From Symbioplanes lichenis (GTDB taxonomy: Bacteria > Actinomycetota > Actinomycetes > Mycobacteriales > Micromonosporaceae), in NCBI RefSeq assembly GCF_030709675.1, contig NZ_JAUZQD010000018.1, forward strand, positions 124,001 through 188,000: a stretch of 64,000 nucleotides of DNA. Direction: 5' to 3'. Below are positions 42,150-50,704 of this stretch, one piece after another. The notes under the pieces were generated by a model. The model searched no databases, was not told the DNA's origin, and was given only the letters and a program-made list of their open reading frames with translations. How positions within the stretch are numbered: the stretch's first letter is position 1; each line of letters starts with the position of its first letter. Both the position numbers and the translations under genes were made by a program.

Positions 42150-42689
42150 GTGACAGCGAGCGACCCACTCACCGCGCTCGCCCTCCGGGCGCGGGCCGGC
42201 GACGCCGGTGCCCAGGCTGCCCTCGTGCGCGGCACCCAGGCCGAGGTGTGGCGGTTCACCGCCGCGCTGGTCGACCCCGGCGCCGCGGACGATCTGACCC
42301 AGGAGACCTTCCTGCGGGCGTTCAAGGCGCTGCCCTCCTTCGAGGCGCGCGCCGGCATCCGCACTTGGCTGCTCGGCATCGCCCGCCGCACCTGCGCCGA
42401 CCACCTGCGGGCCGTCGTCCGCCGGCGGCGCCTGGACGCGCGGCTCGCGGCCGAGGTCTGGACCGACCGGCCGCACCACCCCGACCCCGCCCACCGGCTC
42501 GGCGCGGCGGATCTGCTGGGCCGGCTGGGTGAGGAGCGTCGCACGGCGTTCGTGCTGACGCAGGTGCTCGGCCTCTCGTACGCGGAGGCGGCCGAGGTGG
42601 AAGACGTCGCGATCGGCACGATTCGCTCCCGCGTGGCCCGCGCCCGTGAGGAACTGGTGAGTGCGGTGGCCCAGGCTCAGGCTTCTTGA
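42150..42689 (+). CDS. ECF-family RNA polymerase sigma factor
   Basis: 179 residues from GTG 42150 (leaderless; ATG 42126 in frame is the alternative). Region 2 is DPLTALALRARAGDAGAQAAL through DDLTQETFLRAFKALPSFE, the -10 recognition helix being RAGIRTWLLGIARRTCADHLR. Region 4 is RRTAFVLTQVLGLSYAEAAEVEDVAIGTIRSRVARAREEL, a standard HTH for the -35. No anti-sigma gene follows; the next gene is a MauE-like membrane protein. Placement between copper and thiol-disulfide genes suggests control of a metal or redox response. Confidence 0.95.
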   Translation: MTASDPLTALALRARAGDAGAQAALVRGTQAEVWRFTAALVDPGAADDLTQETFLRAFKALPSFEARAGIRTWLLGIARRTCADHLRAVVRRRRLDARLAAEVWTDRPHHPDPAHRLGAADLLGRLGEERRTAFVLTQVLGLSYAEAAEVEDVAIGTIRSRVARAREELVSAVAQAQAS

Positions 42690-42760
42690 GGGGTAAATAC
42701 AGCTAACCCCCAGCAGAAGTACGGAACCCCGCGGCGCCGGACGCCGACTAAGGGGGCGTG

Positions 42761-43228
42761 GTGAAAATGCAGCCGTGGATCTCGACCGCCGCCCGCGTGG
42801 GCCTGGCCGTGGTCTGGCTCGTCGCGGGCGGCCTCAAGATCGGTGACCTGGCCGCGTCCGGACGGGCGGTCAACGCGTACCAGATCTTCCCGTACGACGT
42901 GGCGAAGGTCATCGGCGCCGCCCAGCCCTTCCTCGAGATCGCGCTCGGGCTGCTGCTGCTCGCGGGTCTGGCCGTCCGCCTGGTGGCCGGCATCTCCGCG
43001 GTCGTACTCGTGATCTTCATCGCCGGCATCGTCTCGGCGTGGGTGCGCGGGCTCTCGATCGACTGCGGCTGCTTCAGCTCGGGCGGGCAGCTGGGCGCGG
43101 GCGCCACTCCGGTCTACGGCTGGGACATCGCGCGTGACGCCGGCTTCCTCGTACTGGCAGGGGTCCTGCTGGTCTGGCCGCGCACGCGGATGTCGGTCGA
43201 CAGCATCCTGATGGGGGACGACAAGTGA
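42761..43228 (+). CDS. MauE/DoxX-type redox-associated membrane protein
   Basis: 155 residues. The AGGGGG SD at 42751 serves one of three close starts; GTG 42761 is taken. Four membrane helices (about 10-27, 52-75, 78-98, 122-140). Cys102 and Cys104 in IDCGCFSSGG sit at the outer end of helix 3, the usual disulfide-relay site of MauE/VKOR-like proteins, and a conserved-type KIGDL follows helix 1. It probably passes electrons between quinone or cytosol and the exported thioredoxin-fold protein encoded next (GTGA overlap). Confidence 0.88.
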   Translation: MKMQPWISTAARVGLAVVWLVAGGLKIGDLAASGRAVNAYQIFPYDVAKVIGAAQPFLEIALGLLLLAGLAVRLVAGISAVVLVIFIAGIVSAWVRGLSIDCGCFSSGGQLGAGATPVYGWDIARDAGFLVLAGVLLVWPRTRMSVDSILMGDDK

Positions 43229-43947
43229 GCAAGGCAACCAAGCAGCGCGCCGCCGAGGCGAAACGCATCGTCGCTCAGCAGAAGGCGCGGGAGCGGCGGC
43301 GCACGGTCACGCTGTGGACGAGCGTCGGAGTGGTGGCCGTCCTCGTCATCGCGGGCCTGATCGGCTGGGCGGTGCTGGCCGGGCAGGAGAAGGACACGGC
43401 GGGTAGCGTCGTGGTCCCGCCCACCGCGACCGACGACGGGACGGCCTTCGCCCGCGGCGAGGGTCCCGTGACGATCGACATCTACGAGGACTTCATGTGC
43501 CCGATCTGCCACGAGTTCGAGGACTCGGCGGGTCCGACGATCACCAAGCTCGTCGACGAGAAGAAGGTCACGGTCAACTACCACCCGATCTCGATCCTCG
43601 ACCGCGCCTCCAACGGCACGGAGTATTCGACGCGCTCGGCGGGGGCGGCGGCGGCCGCGGCGGCGGGTGGGAAGTTCTACGAGTACCACGAGGTGCTCTT
43701 CGCCAATCAGCCCGAGGAGAACAGCGACGGGCTGGACAACGCGAAGCTGATCGAGCTCGGCCAGTCGGTCGGACTGACGGACCAGGCCTTCGCGGACGCG
43801 GTGAACAACGGCACCTACCAGGGCTGGGCGACGGACGTCACCGACAAGGCCTCCGCGGCGGGGGTCACCGGCACGCCGACGATCAAGGTCAACGGGACGG
43901 TGCTCGAGGACCGGACCGCCGCCGGCTTGGAAAAAGCGGTGGGATGA
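43225..43947 (+). CDS. Membrane-anchored DsbA-family thiol-disulfide oxidoreductase
   Basis: 240 residues, GTG in a 4-bp overlap. A Lys/Arg-rich cytosolic coiled segment (1-26), one anchor helix (about 29-52), then a DsbA thioredoxin fold outside the membrane: DIYEDFMCPICHEFED with redox pair Cys92/Cys95, helical insert, and cis-Pro in GVTGTPTIKVNG. It forms or isomerises disulfides in exported proteins and should be re-oxidised by the MauE-like partner. The target may be the copper proteins nearby, which is inference. Confidence 0.93.
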   Translation: MSKATKQRAAEAKRIVAQQKARERRRTVTLWTSVGVVAVLVIAGLIGWAVLAGQEKDTAGSVVVPPTATDDGTAFARGEGPVTIDIYEDFMCPICHEFEDSAGPTITKLVDEKKVTVNYHPISILDRASNGTEYSTRSAGAAAAAAAGGKFYEYHEVLFANQPEENSDGLDNAKLIELGQSVGLTDQAFADAVNNGTYQGWATDVTDKASAAGVTGTPTIKVNGTVLEDRTAAGLEKAVG

Positions 43948-44912
43948 GACGTGCCGCCCTGCTCCTCGCGGTGCTGGCCGGGGCGCTTCTCGGGCCGGCC
44001 GGCCCCGCGTCGGCGCACGGCGGCGAGGCCCCGGACGCGACGGCGTACCGGATCGAGGTGACCGGGCTCACGGAGAACGTCGCCGGCCTCTCCGTGCGGG
44101 TCGTCGAGGCGGGCGCTCGGCTCGAGCTGACCAATGACACCGGGCACAGCGTCGAGGTGCTCGGCTATCAAGGTGAGCCTTATCTCGACGTACGCCCCGA
44201 CGGGGTGTGGCAGAACGTCAACTCGCCGGCCACGTACACCAATGCGACGCTGGACGGCGATGCGGCCGTACCGGCGAATGCTGATCCGACCGCGGCGCCG
44301 CAGTGGCAGAAGATCTCGTCGGAGCGCACTGTCCGGTGGCACGATCAGCGCGATCGCTGGCTCTCCGACGGGTTGCCCCCGCAGGCGCAAGCCGACCCGT
44401 CGCGGGCGCACGAGCTGCGGAGGTGGAGCGTGCCGTTGCGCTCGGGGGCGCGTACCTATGCGGTGGAAGGGACCTTGACCTGGGTGCCGCCGCCGCGGGC
44501 ATGGCTGTGGTGGGCAGGCGCGGTCGCGCTGGCGGTCGCGACCATCCTGGCCCGGCGCTGGGTGGGGACGGTTGCGCTGGTCGCGGGCTTGATTGCCATC
44601 GTGTACGCGATCACGCGCGCGGCCGTCGGTGTGGACGCCCAGGCTCCGGCCATCGTCGCCGCGCTGCTCGCGATCGGCGCCGGCTTGTGGCGAAGACCAT
44701 TCCTCCTGCTGCTGGGCGGCGGCGCACTGGCGATCTTCGGGGGCTTCAACGACGCGGGCGTGTTCACGCAGGCCGTCGTCACTTTCCCCGGGCCGGGGTG
44801 GGTGGCGCGGGGGGCCGTACTCGTCGCCTTGGGAGCCGGAGCGGGCACCGCCGTGACCGGCGTCCTGCGCCTGCGGGCCGCCGAGCCCGCCCGGATAACC
44901 TCGGACGCATGA
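43944..44912 (+). CDS. Unknown exported membrane protein with likely N-terminal His
   Basis: 322 residues, ATG overlapping the upstream stop. The signal peptide ends PAGPASA, giving a mature N-terminus HGGEAPDA, like copper-binding CopC-type starts. The outer domain (about 25-180) is a predicted beta structure with Trp/His residues (WQNVNSPATYTN, RTVRWHDQRDRWLS). Five hydrophobic helices follow (about 183-310: AWLWWAGAVALAVATIL, GTVALVAGLIAIVYAIT and others). No family is recognised with certainty. It is translationally coupled to the DsbA-like gene and to the peroxiredoxin, so a copper or redox function at the outer membrane face is the best inference. Confidence 0.8.
   Translation: MRRAALLLAVLAGALLGPAGPASAHGGEAPDATAYRIEVTGLTENVAGLSVRVVEAGARLELTNDTGHSVEVLGYQGEPYLDVRPDGVWQNVNSPATYTNATLDGDAAVPANADPTAAPQWQKISSERTVRWHDQRDRWLSDGLPPQAQADPSRAHELRRWSVPLRSGARTYAVEGTLTWVPPPRAWLWWAGAVALAVATILARRWVGTVALVAGLIAIVYAITRAAVGVDAQAPAIVAALLAIGAGLWRRPFLLLLGGGALAIFGGFNDAGVFTQAVVTFPGPGWVARGAVLVALGAGAGTAVTGVLRLRAAEPARITSDA
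44896..44901 (+). promoter_or_regulatory. Putative internal -10 box before the peroxiredoxin gene
   Basis: TAACCT, 7 nt before ATG 44909, inside the 3' end of the upstream gene. The peroxiredoxin may have its own leaderless promoter besides read-through. Confidence 0.4.
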
Positions 44913-45379
44913 CTGAGCGGCTCTCCGCGGGGGACCCGGCCCCCGAGTTCTCCCTGCCCACCGACAACGGCGACACCCTGACGCTGAAGGATCTGCGCGG
45001 ACGCAAGGTGATCCTGTACGTTTACCCGGCCGCGATGACGCCCGGCTGCACCACGCAGGCGTGCGACTTCCGCGACAACCTGGGCTCGATCCAGGCCGCG
45101 GGCTACGAGGTCGTCGGCATCTCCCCCGACTCCCCGGACAAGCTGGCGAAGTTCCGTGAGCGCGACTCCATCACGTTCCCGCTGGTGAGCGACGCGGACA
45201 AGAGCGTCCTGACCGCTTACGGCGCGTACGGCGAGAAGATGAACTACGGCAAGACCGTGATGGGCGTCATCCGCTCGACCTTCGTGATCGACGAGAACGG
45301 CGCGATCGAGCAGGCGATGTACAACGTCAAGGCGACCGGTCACGTGGCGAAGCTGCGACGGGATCTCGGTATCGACTGA
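44909..45379 (+). CDS. bcp: Thioredoxin-dependent peroxiredoxin, BCP/PrxQ type
   Basis: 156 residues, ATGA overlap with the upstream gene. Peroxidatic Cys47 and resolving Cys52 lie in [14 protein letters not shown], the BCP arrangement with five residues between active-site cysteines. [25 protein letters not shown]-like [12 protein letters not shown] and [10 protein letters not shown] complete the fold. It reduces hydrogen and organic peroxides in the cytosol using thioredoxin. Its place at the end of the copper/thiol cluster fits protection from copper-driven oxidants. Confidence 0.95.
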   Translation: MTERLSAGDPAPEFSLPTDNGDTLTLKDLRGRKVILYVYPAAMTPGCTTQACDFRDNLGSIQAAGYEVVGISPDSPDKLAKFRERDSITFPLVSDADKSVLTAYGAYGEKMNYGKTVMGVIRSTFVIDENGAIEQAMYNVKATGHVAKLRRDLGID

Positions 45380-45410
45380 CTGCGCGGCGTTTGTCCCCGA
45401 TTCTGGTTCT

Positions 45411-47036
45411 GTGCTCGTCGCTCACAAGCTTTTCGCCGGATTCGGGGCCCTCGGCGTCCTGGTGGTGGCCGTCGGCGCCACCGGGCTCGTCGAGCTGCAC
45501 AGCGCCAACACGCGCCTGGAGACCATGTACGACCACAACCTCCAGGCGATCGGCCGCCTCGGCGAGGTCCGGGCGTCGGTCCAGCAGTCGACGGCGCTGT
45601 CGGACAAGCTGCTGCTGCGGTCGCCGCTGACCGACGTCACCGACGTGCAGGCGGCGATCCAGCGGCTGGACGCGACGATCGACGGGACCTGGCAGGCGTA
45701 CGTGGCCCGGCCGGCCGGCGGCACGTCCGGTGACCGTGACGCGTTCGCCGCCGGGCTCGCCGAGTACCGGAAAGTCCGCGACCAGCAGCTCGTCCCGGCG
45801 GCCAAGGCGAACAGCCTGAGCACCTTCCTCGGCGTGCAGAACAACTACATCGACCCGCTCACCAGCAAGATCACCGTGGCGCTCAACAACCTGGCCGCGC
45901 TCGAGGACAAGGCGGCGGCCCGGGAGAAGAGCCAGGCCAGCCGGTCGGCGACGGTCGCGCAGATCATCACGTACGCGCTGGTGGGGCTGGGGATTCTCGC
46001 GGCCTGCGCCATCGCGTTCGTGGTGAGCCGGGCCGTCGTGGGGCCGTTGCGGCGGACGGTGGTCGTGCTGGAGGGGCTGGCCGAGGGGCGGCTGGATCAG
46101 CGGCTGACGCTGTCCTCCCCCGCTTCCCGGTTCTCTTTCCTGTCCCGGCTTCCGGGGTTTTCCCGGTCCTCGAAGTCGGACGAGGTCGCCCGGATGGCAG
46201 GGGCGCTCAACACCGCCCTGGACCGCCTCACCGCCGCCATGCGTGACATCGGCACGAACGTGACCACGCTCGCCTCCTCCTCCGAGGACCTCACCGCGGT
46301 CGCCAACCGGATGAACTCGTCGGCCGCCCAGTCCGCGAACCGCGCCGGCGCCGTCTCCCAGGCGTCGGAGGAGATCAGCCGCACGATCAGCACCGTCTCC
46401 GCGGGCGCCGAGGAGATCGGCAGCTCGATCAGCGAGATCGCCCGCAGCACCTCGAGCGCCGCCGACGTGGCCGGTCAGGCGGTCCGCATCTCCGGCGAGG
46501 CGGGCCAGATCCTCGAGAAGCTCGGCTCCTCGAGCGCCGAGATCGTCTCCGTCATCAAGATGATCACCGGCATCGCCGAGCAGACCAACCTGCTCGCCCT
46601 CAACGCCACCATCGAGGCCGCCCGGGCCGGCGAGGCGGGCAAGGGCTTCGCCGTCGTCGCCGGCGAGGTCAAGGAGCTCGCCCAGGAGACGGCCCGCGCC
46701 ACCGAGGACATCCGCACCCGCGTCGGCGCCATCCAGGCCGACTCCGCGGCCGCCGTCGCCGCCATCGGCGAGATCGGCGCCGTCATCGACCAGATCAACG
46801 CCACCCAGAGCGCCATCGCCGCCGCCGTCGAGCAGCAGACCGCCACCACCAACGAGATGAGCCGCAACGTCGGCGAGGTGGCCACCGGCTCCCACCAGAT
46901 CACCGCCAACGTGGCCGAGGTCGCCGACGCCGCCGGCCAGACCACCGAAGCCGCCGCCGAGACCGCGACCGCGGCCGACCAGCTCTCGCGGGTGGCCCAC
47001 GACCTGCAACGCAGCCTGGCCATGTTCCGCTACTAG
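45411..47036 (+). CDS. Methyl-accepting chemotaxis protein
   Basis: 541 residues, GTG 45411. TM1 (about 6-28), a 4-helix-bundle sensor (about 30-180), TM2 (about 185-207) and HAMP (starting [20 protein letters not shown]). An unusual Ser/Phe-rich insert follows ([17 protein letters not shown]), then the signalling coiled coil with hairpin tip [19 protein letters not shown] and the [16 protein letters not shown] segment. It should signal to a CheA/CheW array. Chemotaxis in this phylum points to genera with motile spores, such as Actinoplanes. No other che genes are nearby. Confidence 0.95.
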   Translation: MLVAHKLFAGFGALGVLVVAVGATGLVELHSANTRLETMYDHNLQAIGRLGEVRASVQQSTALSDKLLLRSPLTDVTDVQAAIQRLDATIDGTWQAYVARPAGGTSGDRDAFAAGLAEYRKVRDQQLVPAAKANSLSTFLGVQNNYIDPLTSKITVALNNLAALEDKAAAREKSQASRSATVAQIITYALVGLGILAACAIAFVVSRAVVGPLRRTVVVLEGLAEGRLDQRLTLSSPASRFSFLSRLPGFSRSSKSDEVARMAGALNTALDRLTAAMRDIGTNVTTLASSSEDLTAVANRMNSSAAQSANRAGAVSQASEEISRTISTVSAGAEEIGSSISEIARSTSSAADVAGQAVRISGEAGQILEKLGSSSAEIVSVIKMITGIAEQTNLLALNATIEAARAGEAGKGFAVVAGEVKELAQETARATEDIRTRVGAIQADSAAAVAAIGEIGAVIDQINATQSAIAAAVEQQTATTNEMSRNVGEVATGSHQITANVAEVADAAGQTTEAAAETATAADQLSRVAHDLQRSLAMFRY

Positions 47037-47172
47037 GCTCCGCCCCGCCGTCGGTGCCGGTGCCGGTGCCGCCCTAGGCCGGGCATTCCGATCCCGCCGC
47101 CGGACCCACGGCGGCCGTCATGCGGCCTGGACCCGCGCGGCGGCCGCCGTGCCACGGCAATTGCTCCATGAC

Positions 47173-47178
47173 TAGAGT
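47173..47178 (+). promoter_or_regulatory. Putative -10 box of the HNH/HTH gene
   Basis: TAGAGT, 7 nt before GTG 47186, consistent with a leaderless start. Confidence 0.4.
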
Positions 47179-47185
47179 GTCACGG

Positions 47186-47954
47186 GTGGGAAGCGTTCGC
47201 TACACCCGGCAGATGATCGCCGAAGCCGTCCACGCCTCGACCTCGATGGCCGGAGTGCTGCGCCACCTGGGTCTTCGCCCCACCGGCGGTGCGCACGCGC
47301 ACCTCCGACGCCGGATCGACGCTCTCGGCATCGACACATCACACTTCTTGGGCATGGGCCACCGGCGGGGGCTACCGAGCCGCAACCGGCGGACCGCCGA
47401 CCAGATTTTGGTCGTACGCCCGGTCGCCGCGAAGAGAGAAGCGGGACACCTTCTCCGGCGGGCGCCGGCTGAAGGGGGACGGCAGCGAAATGCGACCAAT
47501 GGTCCCTTCGTCATGGTCGACGACGCCGGCGAGCCGATCACTCCGGCCGTCGTCGTCCCGCCCCTCGACCTGGCGGCCCGGGAGACCGTGATCGGCCAGG
47601 TGATCAGGGGTGAGCTGGGCGCGAGTGCCGCGGGGCGGCGGCTCGGGTGCAGTCGGCACCACGTCTGCAAACTGATCAAGCGGCGGAAGGAACGCGGCAC
47701 GCTCGCCGCCCGGCCACGACGCGGCCCGCTTTCCGAGGCCGACCGGCGGGCCGTGGTGACCTTTGCCCTCGAGCATCCTGAAATGGGAGACAGAGGGATC
47801 GCCAAGGCCCTCACCGGCGCCGATCGACGTCACGCCCGCGATGATCGGACGGCTGTTGGCGAAGGCAGGCTTCCCGAACAGGGCTTCGCGGGGGCAGCCG
47901 CCGACGCTGCGCTATCAGGAAGGCCCTAGAGTGGAAGCCATTGAGGGGCCGTAG
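47186..47954 (+). pseudogene. Frameshifted hybrid of HNH-endonuclease N-domain and transposase-like HTH
   Basis: The first 65 codons (YTRQMIAEAVHASTSMAGVL, LGLRPTGGAHAHLRRRIDAL, GIDTSHFLGMGHRRG) match the N-terminal helix-turn-helix that precedes many actinobacterial HNH endonucleases, but no HNH (CxxC...H...N...H) follows. Instead a second HTH appears (GASAAGRRLGCSRHHVCKLI, then PLSEADRRAVVTFALEHPEM), of the kind leading IS630/IS481 transposases. That frame decays near 47820 and stops at 47929. Shifting frame there restores sense (PIDVTPAMIGRLLAKAGF) to a stop at 47952, inside the tRNA. It is either a broken mobile gene or a real gene with a single-base error. Confidence 0.55.
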
Positions 47955-48022
47955 CCCAATTGGCAGCAGGCACATGGTTTAGGTCCATGACAGTGCGGGT
48001 TCGAGTCCCGTCGGCCCTACCA
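47945..48022 (+). tRNA. tRNA with anticodon TAG (nominal Leu) but short variable loop
   Basis: Acceptor GGGGCCG/CGGCCCT (one G-U end pair), 3-bp D stem GCC/GGC with a large loop, anticodon stem CATGG/CCATG with loop TTTAGGT (anticodon TAG at 47980-47982, G37) and T-arm GCGGG-TTCGAGT-CCCGT. A73 is followed by encoded CCA. The variable loop is only ACAGT, whereas tRNA-Leu is a class II tRNA with a long variable arm. The gene body is sound, but the isotype is in doubt. It could be a mobile-element or phage-type tRNA reading CUA. Confidence 0.75.
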
Positions 48023-48139
48023 CAGGTCGCCACGACCGGCCGTCCAGGCGAGGGCTCATCGAGCCGTCCTCGCAGTGGCGGTGCACACCATCGCACCGGG
48101 GGTGCCCAAGACGGGCGGGGCGGCCGGGAGGATGGCCCG

Positions 48140-48655
48140 ATGGCGCTGAGTTTTGTGGTCGATCCCCCGCTGACGCCGGAGCTGCGGGAGGAGATCGTGC
48201 GGCTGTGGACGGACGTGACGAACGCGGGCGGGGCGGTCGGGTTCGTGGGGCCGGTCACGGCGGAGGACGTACGGCCGGTGGCGGAAGTGGCCTTCGCCGG
48301 GGTGACGGACGGGCCGGACCATCTGCTGGCCGGGTTCGACGACGGGCGGCTGGTGGGGTTTCTCGTCGCCGTCGACAATCGGTTCGGGTTGAAGGCGCAC
48401 TGGCGGACGCTCAAGCGGGTCATGGTGCGGCCGGGCAGTCAGGGGCTCGGGTACGGGGCCGCGCTGCTGCGGGAGGCCGCCGAGCTGGGGCGGCGGCTGG
48501 GGCTCGAGGGGTTGCAGGTCACCGTGCGGGACGGGCACGGGCTCGACCGGTTCTATGCGCGGGCGGGGTATGTGGAGGTCGGGCGCATCCCCGGGGCGCT
48601 GCGGGTCGGCCCCGGGGATGATCGTGACGAGCTGTTCATGTGGTTGAAGCTGTGA
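48140..48655 (+). CDS. GNAT-family N-acetyltransferase
   Basis: 171 residues, ATG 48140 with GGGAGG nine nt upstream. The acetyl-CoA core is present: beta strand LLAGFDDGRLVGFLVAV, then VMVRPGSQGLGYGAALLREAAEL with the R/Q-x-x-G-x-G/A pyrophosphate loop (SQGLGYG), and HGLDRFYARAGYVEVGR as the C-terminal wedge. The substrate (small amine or protein N-terminus) cannot be told. It lies just after the odd tRNA and stands alone in its orientation. Confidence 0.9.
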   Translation: MALSFVVDPPLTPELREEIVRLWTDVTNAGGAVGFVGPVTAEDVRPVAEVAFAGVTDGPDHLLAGFDDGRLVGFLVAVDNRFGLKAHWRTLKRVMVRPGSQGLGYGAALLREAAELGRRLGLEGLQVTVRDGHGLDRFYARAGYVEVGRIPGALRVGPGDDRDELFMWLKL

Positions 48656-48741
48656 GGTTCGGCCGGGCTTGATCGTGCTCGCTCTGCGGCTCAGCGACAC
48701 TCACCGGCGCTTGGCGGCGCTTGGCAGCGCTCACCGGCGCT

Positions 48742-49731
48742 TCAGCAGTGTGAGGTTGCCGTTCCTGCGGTGAGGGCGAGGTCCTGCTGGGTTTCCGCGT
48801 CCTGGGTGGCGGTCGCCTGCGGGATGGGGGCGACGGAGGTGGCCGAGGGGGACGGCGACGCGGACGCGCCGGCCGGCTTCTTCGCGGAGGCGCTGGGCGA
48901 CGGCTTCTTCGTCCCGCTCGTCGCCTTCGTCGCGGCGGACGTCTTCTTCTTCGCCGCGGGCTCGTCCTGGACGGCCACGGAACCGCCGGTGAAACGTACG
49001 GACGTCTTCTGGGTCTGCTGCGGCAGCAGGTCGATGCCCTTCGCCGTGACCGTGTTGCCGTAGACGTCGGTCATCCGGATCTGGAACGGGCCGCTGCCGG
49101 CGCCCGACTCGATGAGCCAGAAGTTGTAGTCCGTGCGGGTCGCCGACTTCCAGCTGCCGCCGGAGCTCTTCGCCTCGAGCGACTTGACGGCGTTGCCGGT
49201 GTTGTCGGGCTGGACGGCGAACCAGTACTGCGACGAGCCCTCCTTGAACTCGAAGCTGATCGGGCCGACGCCGGACGGGTTGGGCACGGTCTTGTAGGTG
49301 ATCGGGATGATGCCGTCGATCTCGGCGCCGATCTTCTTGAAGGCGGTGCGGCTCAGGTCGAGGTGGCCGGCGTCGCACTCGGGGCAGCGGTCGAAGACCT
49401 TGACCCGGACCTTGCCCTCGGGGCCGGTCACGTCGAGGTAGCTGCCACACGCGGCGCCGCCGGAGTACTCGTCGTTGCCGAGCGCGACGTAGAGGTCGTC
49501 GGCGGGCGGGTCGAACGAGCAGTTGCCCTGGGTGCCGGCCAGGTCGTAGAAGGTGGCCTTGCCCGACTGCTTCGAGGTGCTGGGCGGGGCGGCGCACGCG
49601 CTGCCGCCGTTCTGCAGCATCAGCGCGGTGCCGAGCACGCCGGCCAGCACGACGGCGCCACCGGTGGCGAGCCAGCGCGGGGCGAGCCAGCGGGGACGGG
49701 GGCGGCGATGGGTGGTCAGGTCGGCATCCAC
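48742..49731 (-). CDS. Secreted bacterial expansin (EXLX-type) with Ser/Lys-rich tail
   Basis: 329 residues, GTG 49731 with GGAGGA about nine nt upstream (a longer open frame lacks an SD). Signal anchor about 20-46, then the double-psi beta-barrel D1 (KATFYDLAGTQGNCSFDP, AACGSYLDVTGPEGK, VFDRCPECDAGHLDLS) with the essential Asp125 in HLDLS and cysteine pairs. D2 (about 150-250) resembles CBM63 with surface aromatics (YWFAVQ, YNFWLI). A tail of about 75 residues rich in Ser/Lys/Ala/Pro follows, ending in Cys. Expansins loosen cellulose or peptidoglycan contacts without hydrolysis. The long tail is not typical and may bind the wall. Confidence 0.9.
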   Translation of the reverse strand: MDADLTTHRRPRPRWLAPRWLATGGAVVLAGVLGTALMLQNGGSACAAPPSTSKQSGKATFYDLAGTQGNCSFDPPADDLYVALGNDEYSGGAACGSYLDVTGPEGKVRVKVFDRCPECDAGHLDLSRTAFKKIGAEIDGIIPITYKTVPNPSGVGPISFEFKEGSSQYWFAVQPDNTGNAVKSLEAKSSGGSWKSATRTDYNFWLIESGAGSGPFQIRMTDVYGNTVTAKGIDLLPQQTQKTSVRFTGGSVAVQDEPAAKKKTSAATKATSGTKKPSPSASAKKPAGASASPSPSATSVAPIPQATATQDAETQQDLALTAGTATSHC

Positions 49732-49774
49732 GTCGGAGCATCCTCCGGGGCCGCGGGCACCCGCCACAACCAAC

Positions 49775-50692
49775 CTAAGACAGCCTTAAGACACTCTCCC
49801 CCGCCCGGATGACATGCGTCTCACCTGGCAACTCTTCCGGGATCAGATTGACACCGAAGAGCAGGCGATTGTCGACCCGCCGCACTCTGCCCAGCGTTCG
49901 CAGCGGCTCCTGCCCCCGGGCGCCACTCTCCTGATCGATCGTCGACACGACACAGCGATTGCAGCCCTCGGCCACCCGGAAGATGACATCGCCGAGCCGC
50001 ACCCGCCTGCCGACCCACGAGTCCTCCTCCCACGCCGCGCCGCCCGCCACCACAACATTGGGCCGGAAGTTGACCACGGGCACCCCGGCGCCGAGGTCCG
50101 TGAGGGAGGCCTCATTGACGAGCAGCACCGGGTAGCCGTCCGCGAAGCTGACCCGGTCGCTGTCCCGGGCGTGGCGCTCGATCGGGCGTACCGTGGGGTC
50201 GGCGAGCCAGGCCAGACGGGCCGGACGCCCCAGCAGCTCGGTGAGGAAGTCCTGGGCCGGGTCGGCCAGCCGGGCGGTCAGCGGCGGCTTCGAGCTGAAC
50301 ACCCGGATCGTCACCTTGGGCCCGTCGACCGGCTCGGCCACGTCGAGGCCGCCTTCGAACCCGCCACGATCGCCGAAGTCGTCGCGGGCGCGGGAGCCGT
50401 CGCGGGCGTCGGAGCTGTCGCGGGCGTGGGAGCCGTCGCGGGCGTCTCGGCTGTCGCGGGCGTCTCGGCTGTCGCGGGCACTGAGCGCGGTCAGCGTGAG
50501 GCCGCCGGGGCGCGGCACCGCGCGCAGCCGGGTGAGGGCGGGCGCCTGCCGCTGCGTGATGCCGACGCCGTCCGCGTCGACCGCCATCCAGCGCCGATCG
50601 CCGGCCAGCCCCCACGGCTCGGTCACCGCCGCGTCGTGCTGCAGCCGGCGACACCCCTTGACCGGGTACGTATACAGCGCCGAGATGTGCAT
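49775..50692 (-). CDS. MOSC-domain protein (YcbX/mARC-like) with RD-repeat insert
   Basis: 305 residues, ATG 50692. The N-terminal MOSC beta barrel (ALYTYPVKGCRRLQ, GLAGDRRWMAVDADG) and MOSC domain proper (VNEASLTDLGAGVPVVNFRPNVVV, AEGCNRCVVSTID with the molybdenum-ligand Cys, and RTLGRVRR) match enzymes that reduce N-hydroxylated compounds with molybdenum cofactor. Between the two domains an Arg/Asp/Ser-rich insert (ARDSRDARDSRDARDG and on) replaces the normal linker. It is encoded by an 18-bp tandem repeat. A reductase partner is not adjacent. Confidence 0.92.
   Translation of the reverse strand: MHISALYTYPVKGCRRLQHDAAVTEPWGLAGDRRWMAVDADGVGITQRQAPALTRLRAVPRPGGLTLTALSARDSRDARDSRDARDGSHARDSSDARDGSRARDDFGDRGGFEGGLDVAEPVDGPKVTIRVFSSKPPLTARLADPAQDFLTELLGRPARLAWLADPTVRPIERHARDSDRVSFADGYPVLLVNEASLTDLGAGVPVVNFRPNVVVAGGAAWEEDSWVGRRVRLGDVIFRVAEGCNRCVVSTIDQESGARGQEPLRTLGRVRRVDNRLLFGVNLIPEELPGETHVIRAGESVLRLS
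50381..50470 (-). repeat. Five 18-bp in-frame repeats in the MOSC gene
   Basis: Units of GTCGCGGGCGTGGGAGCC-type (plus strand) start at 50381, 50399, 50417, 50435 and 50453, giving six-residue blocks of ARDSRD/ARDGSH kind. The last two units are identical. Confidence 0.95.
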
Positions 50693-50704
50693 CCACTCAG
50701 CATT

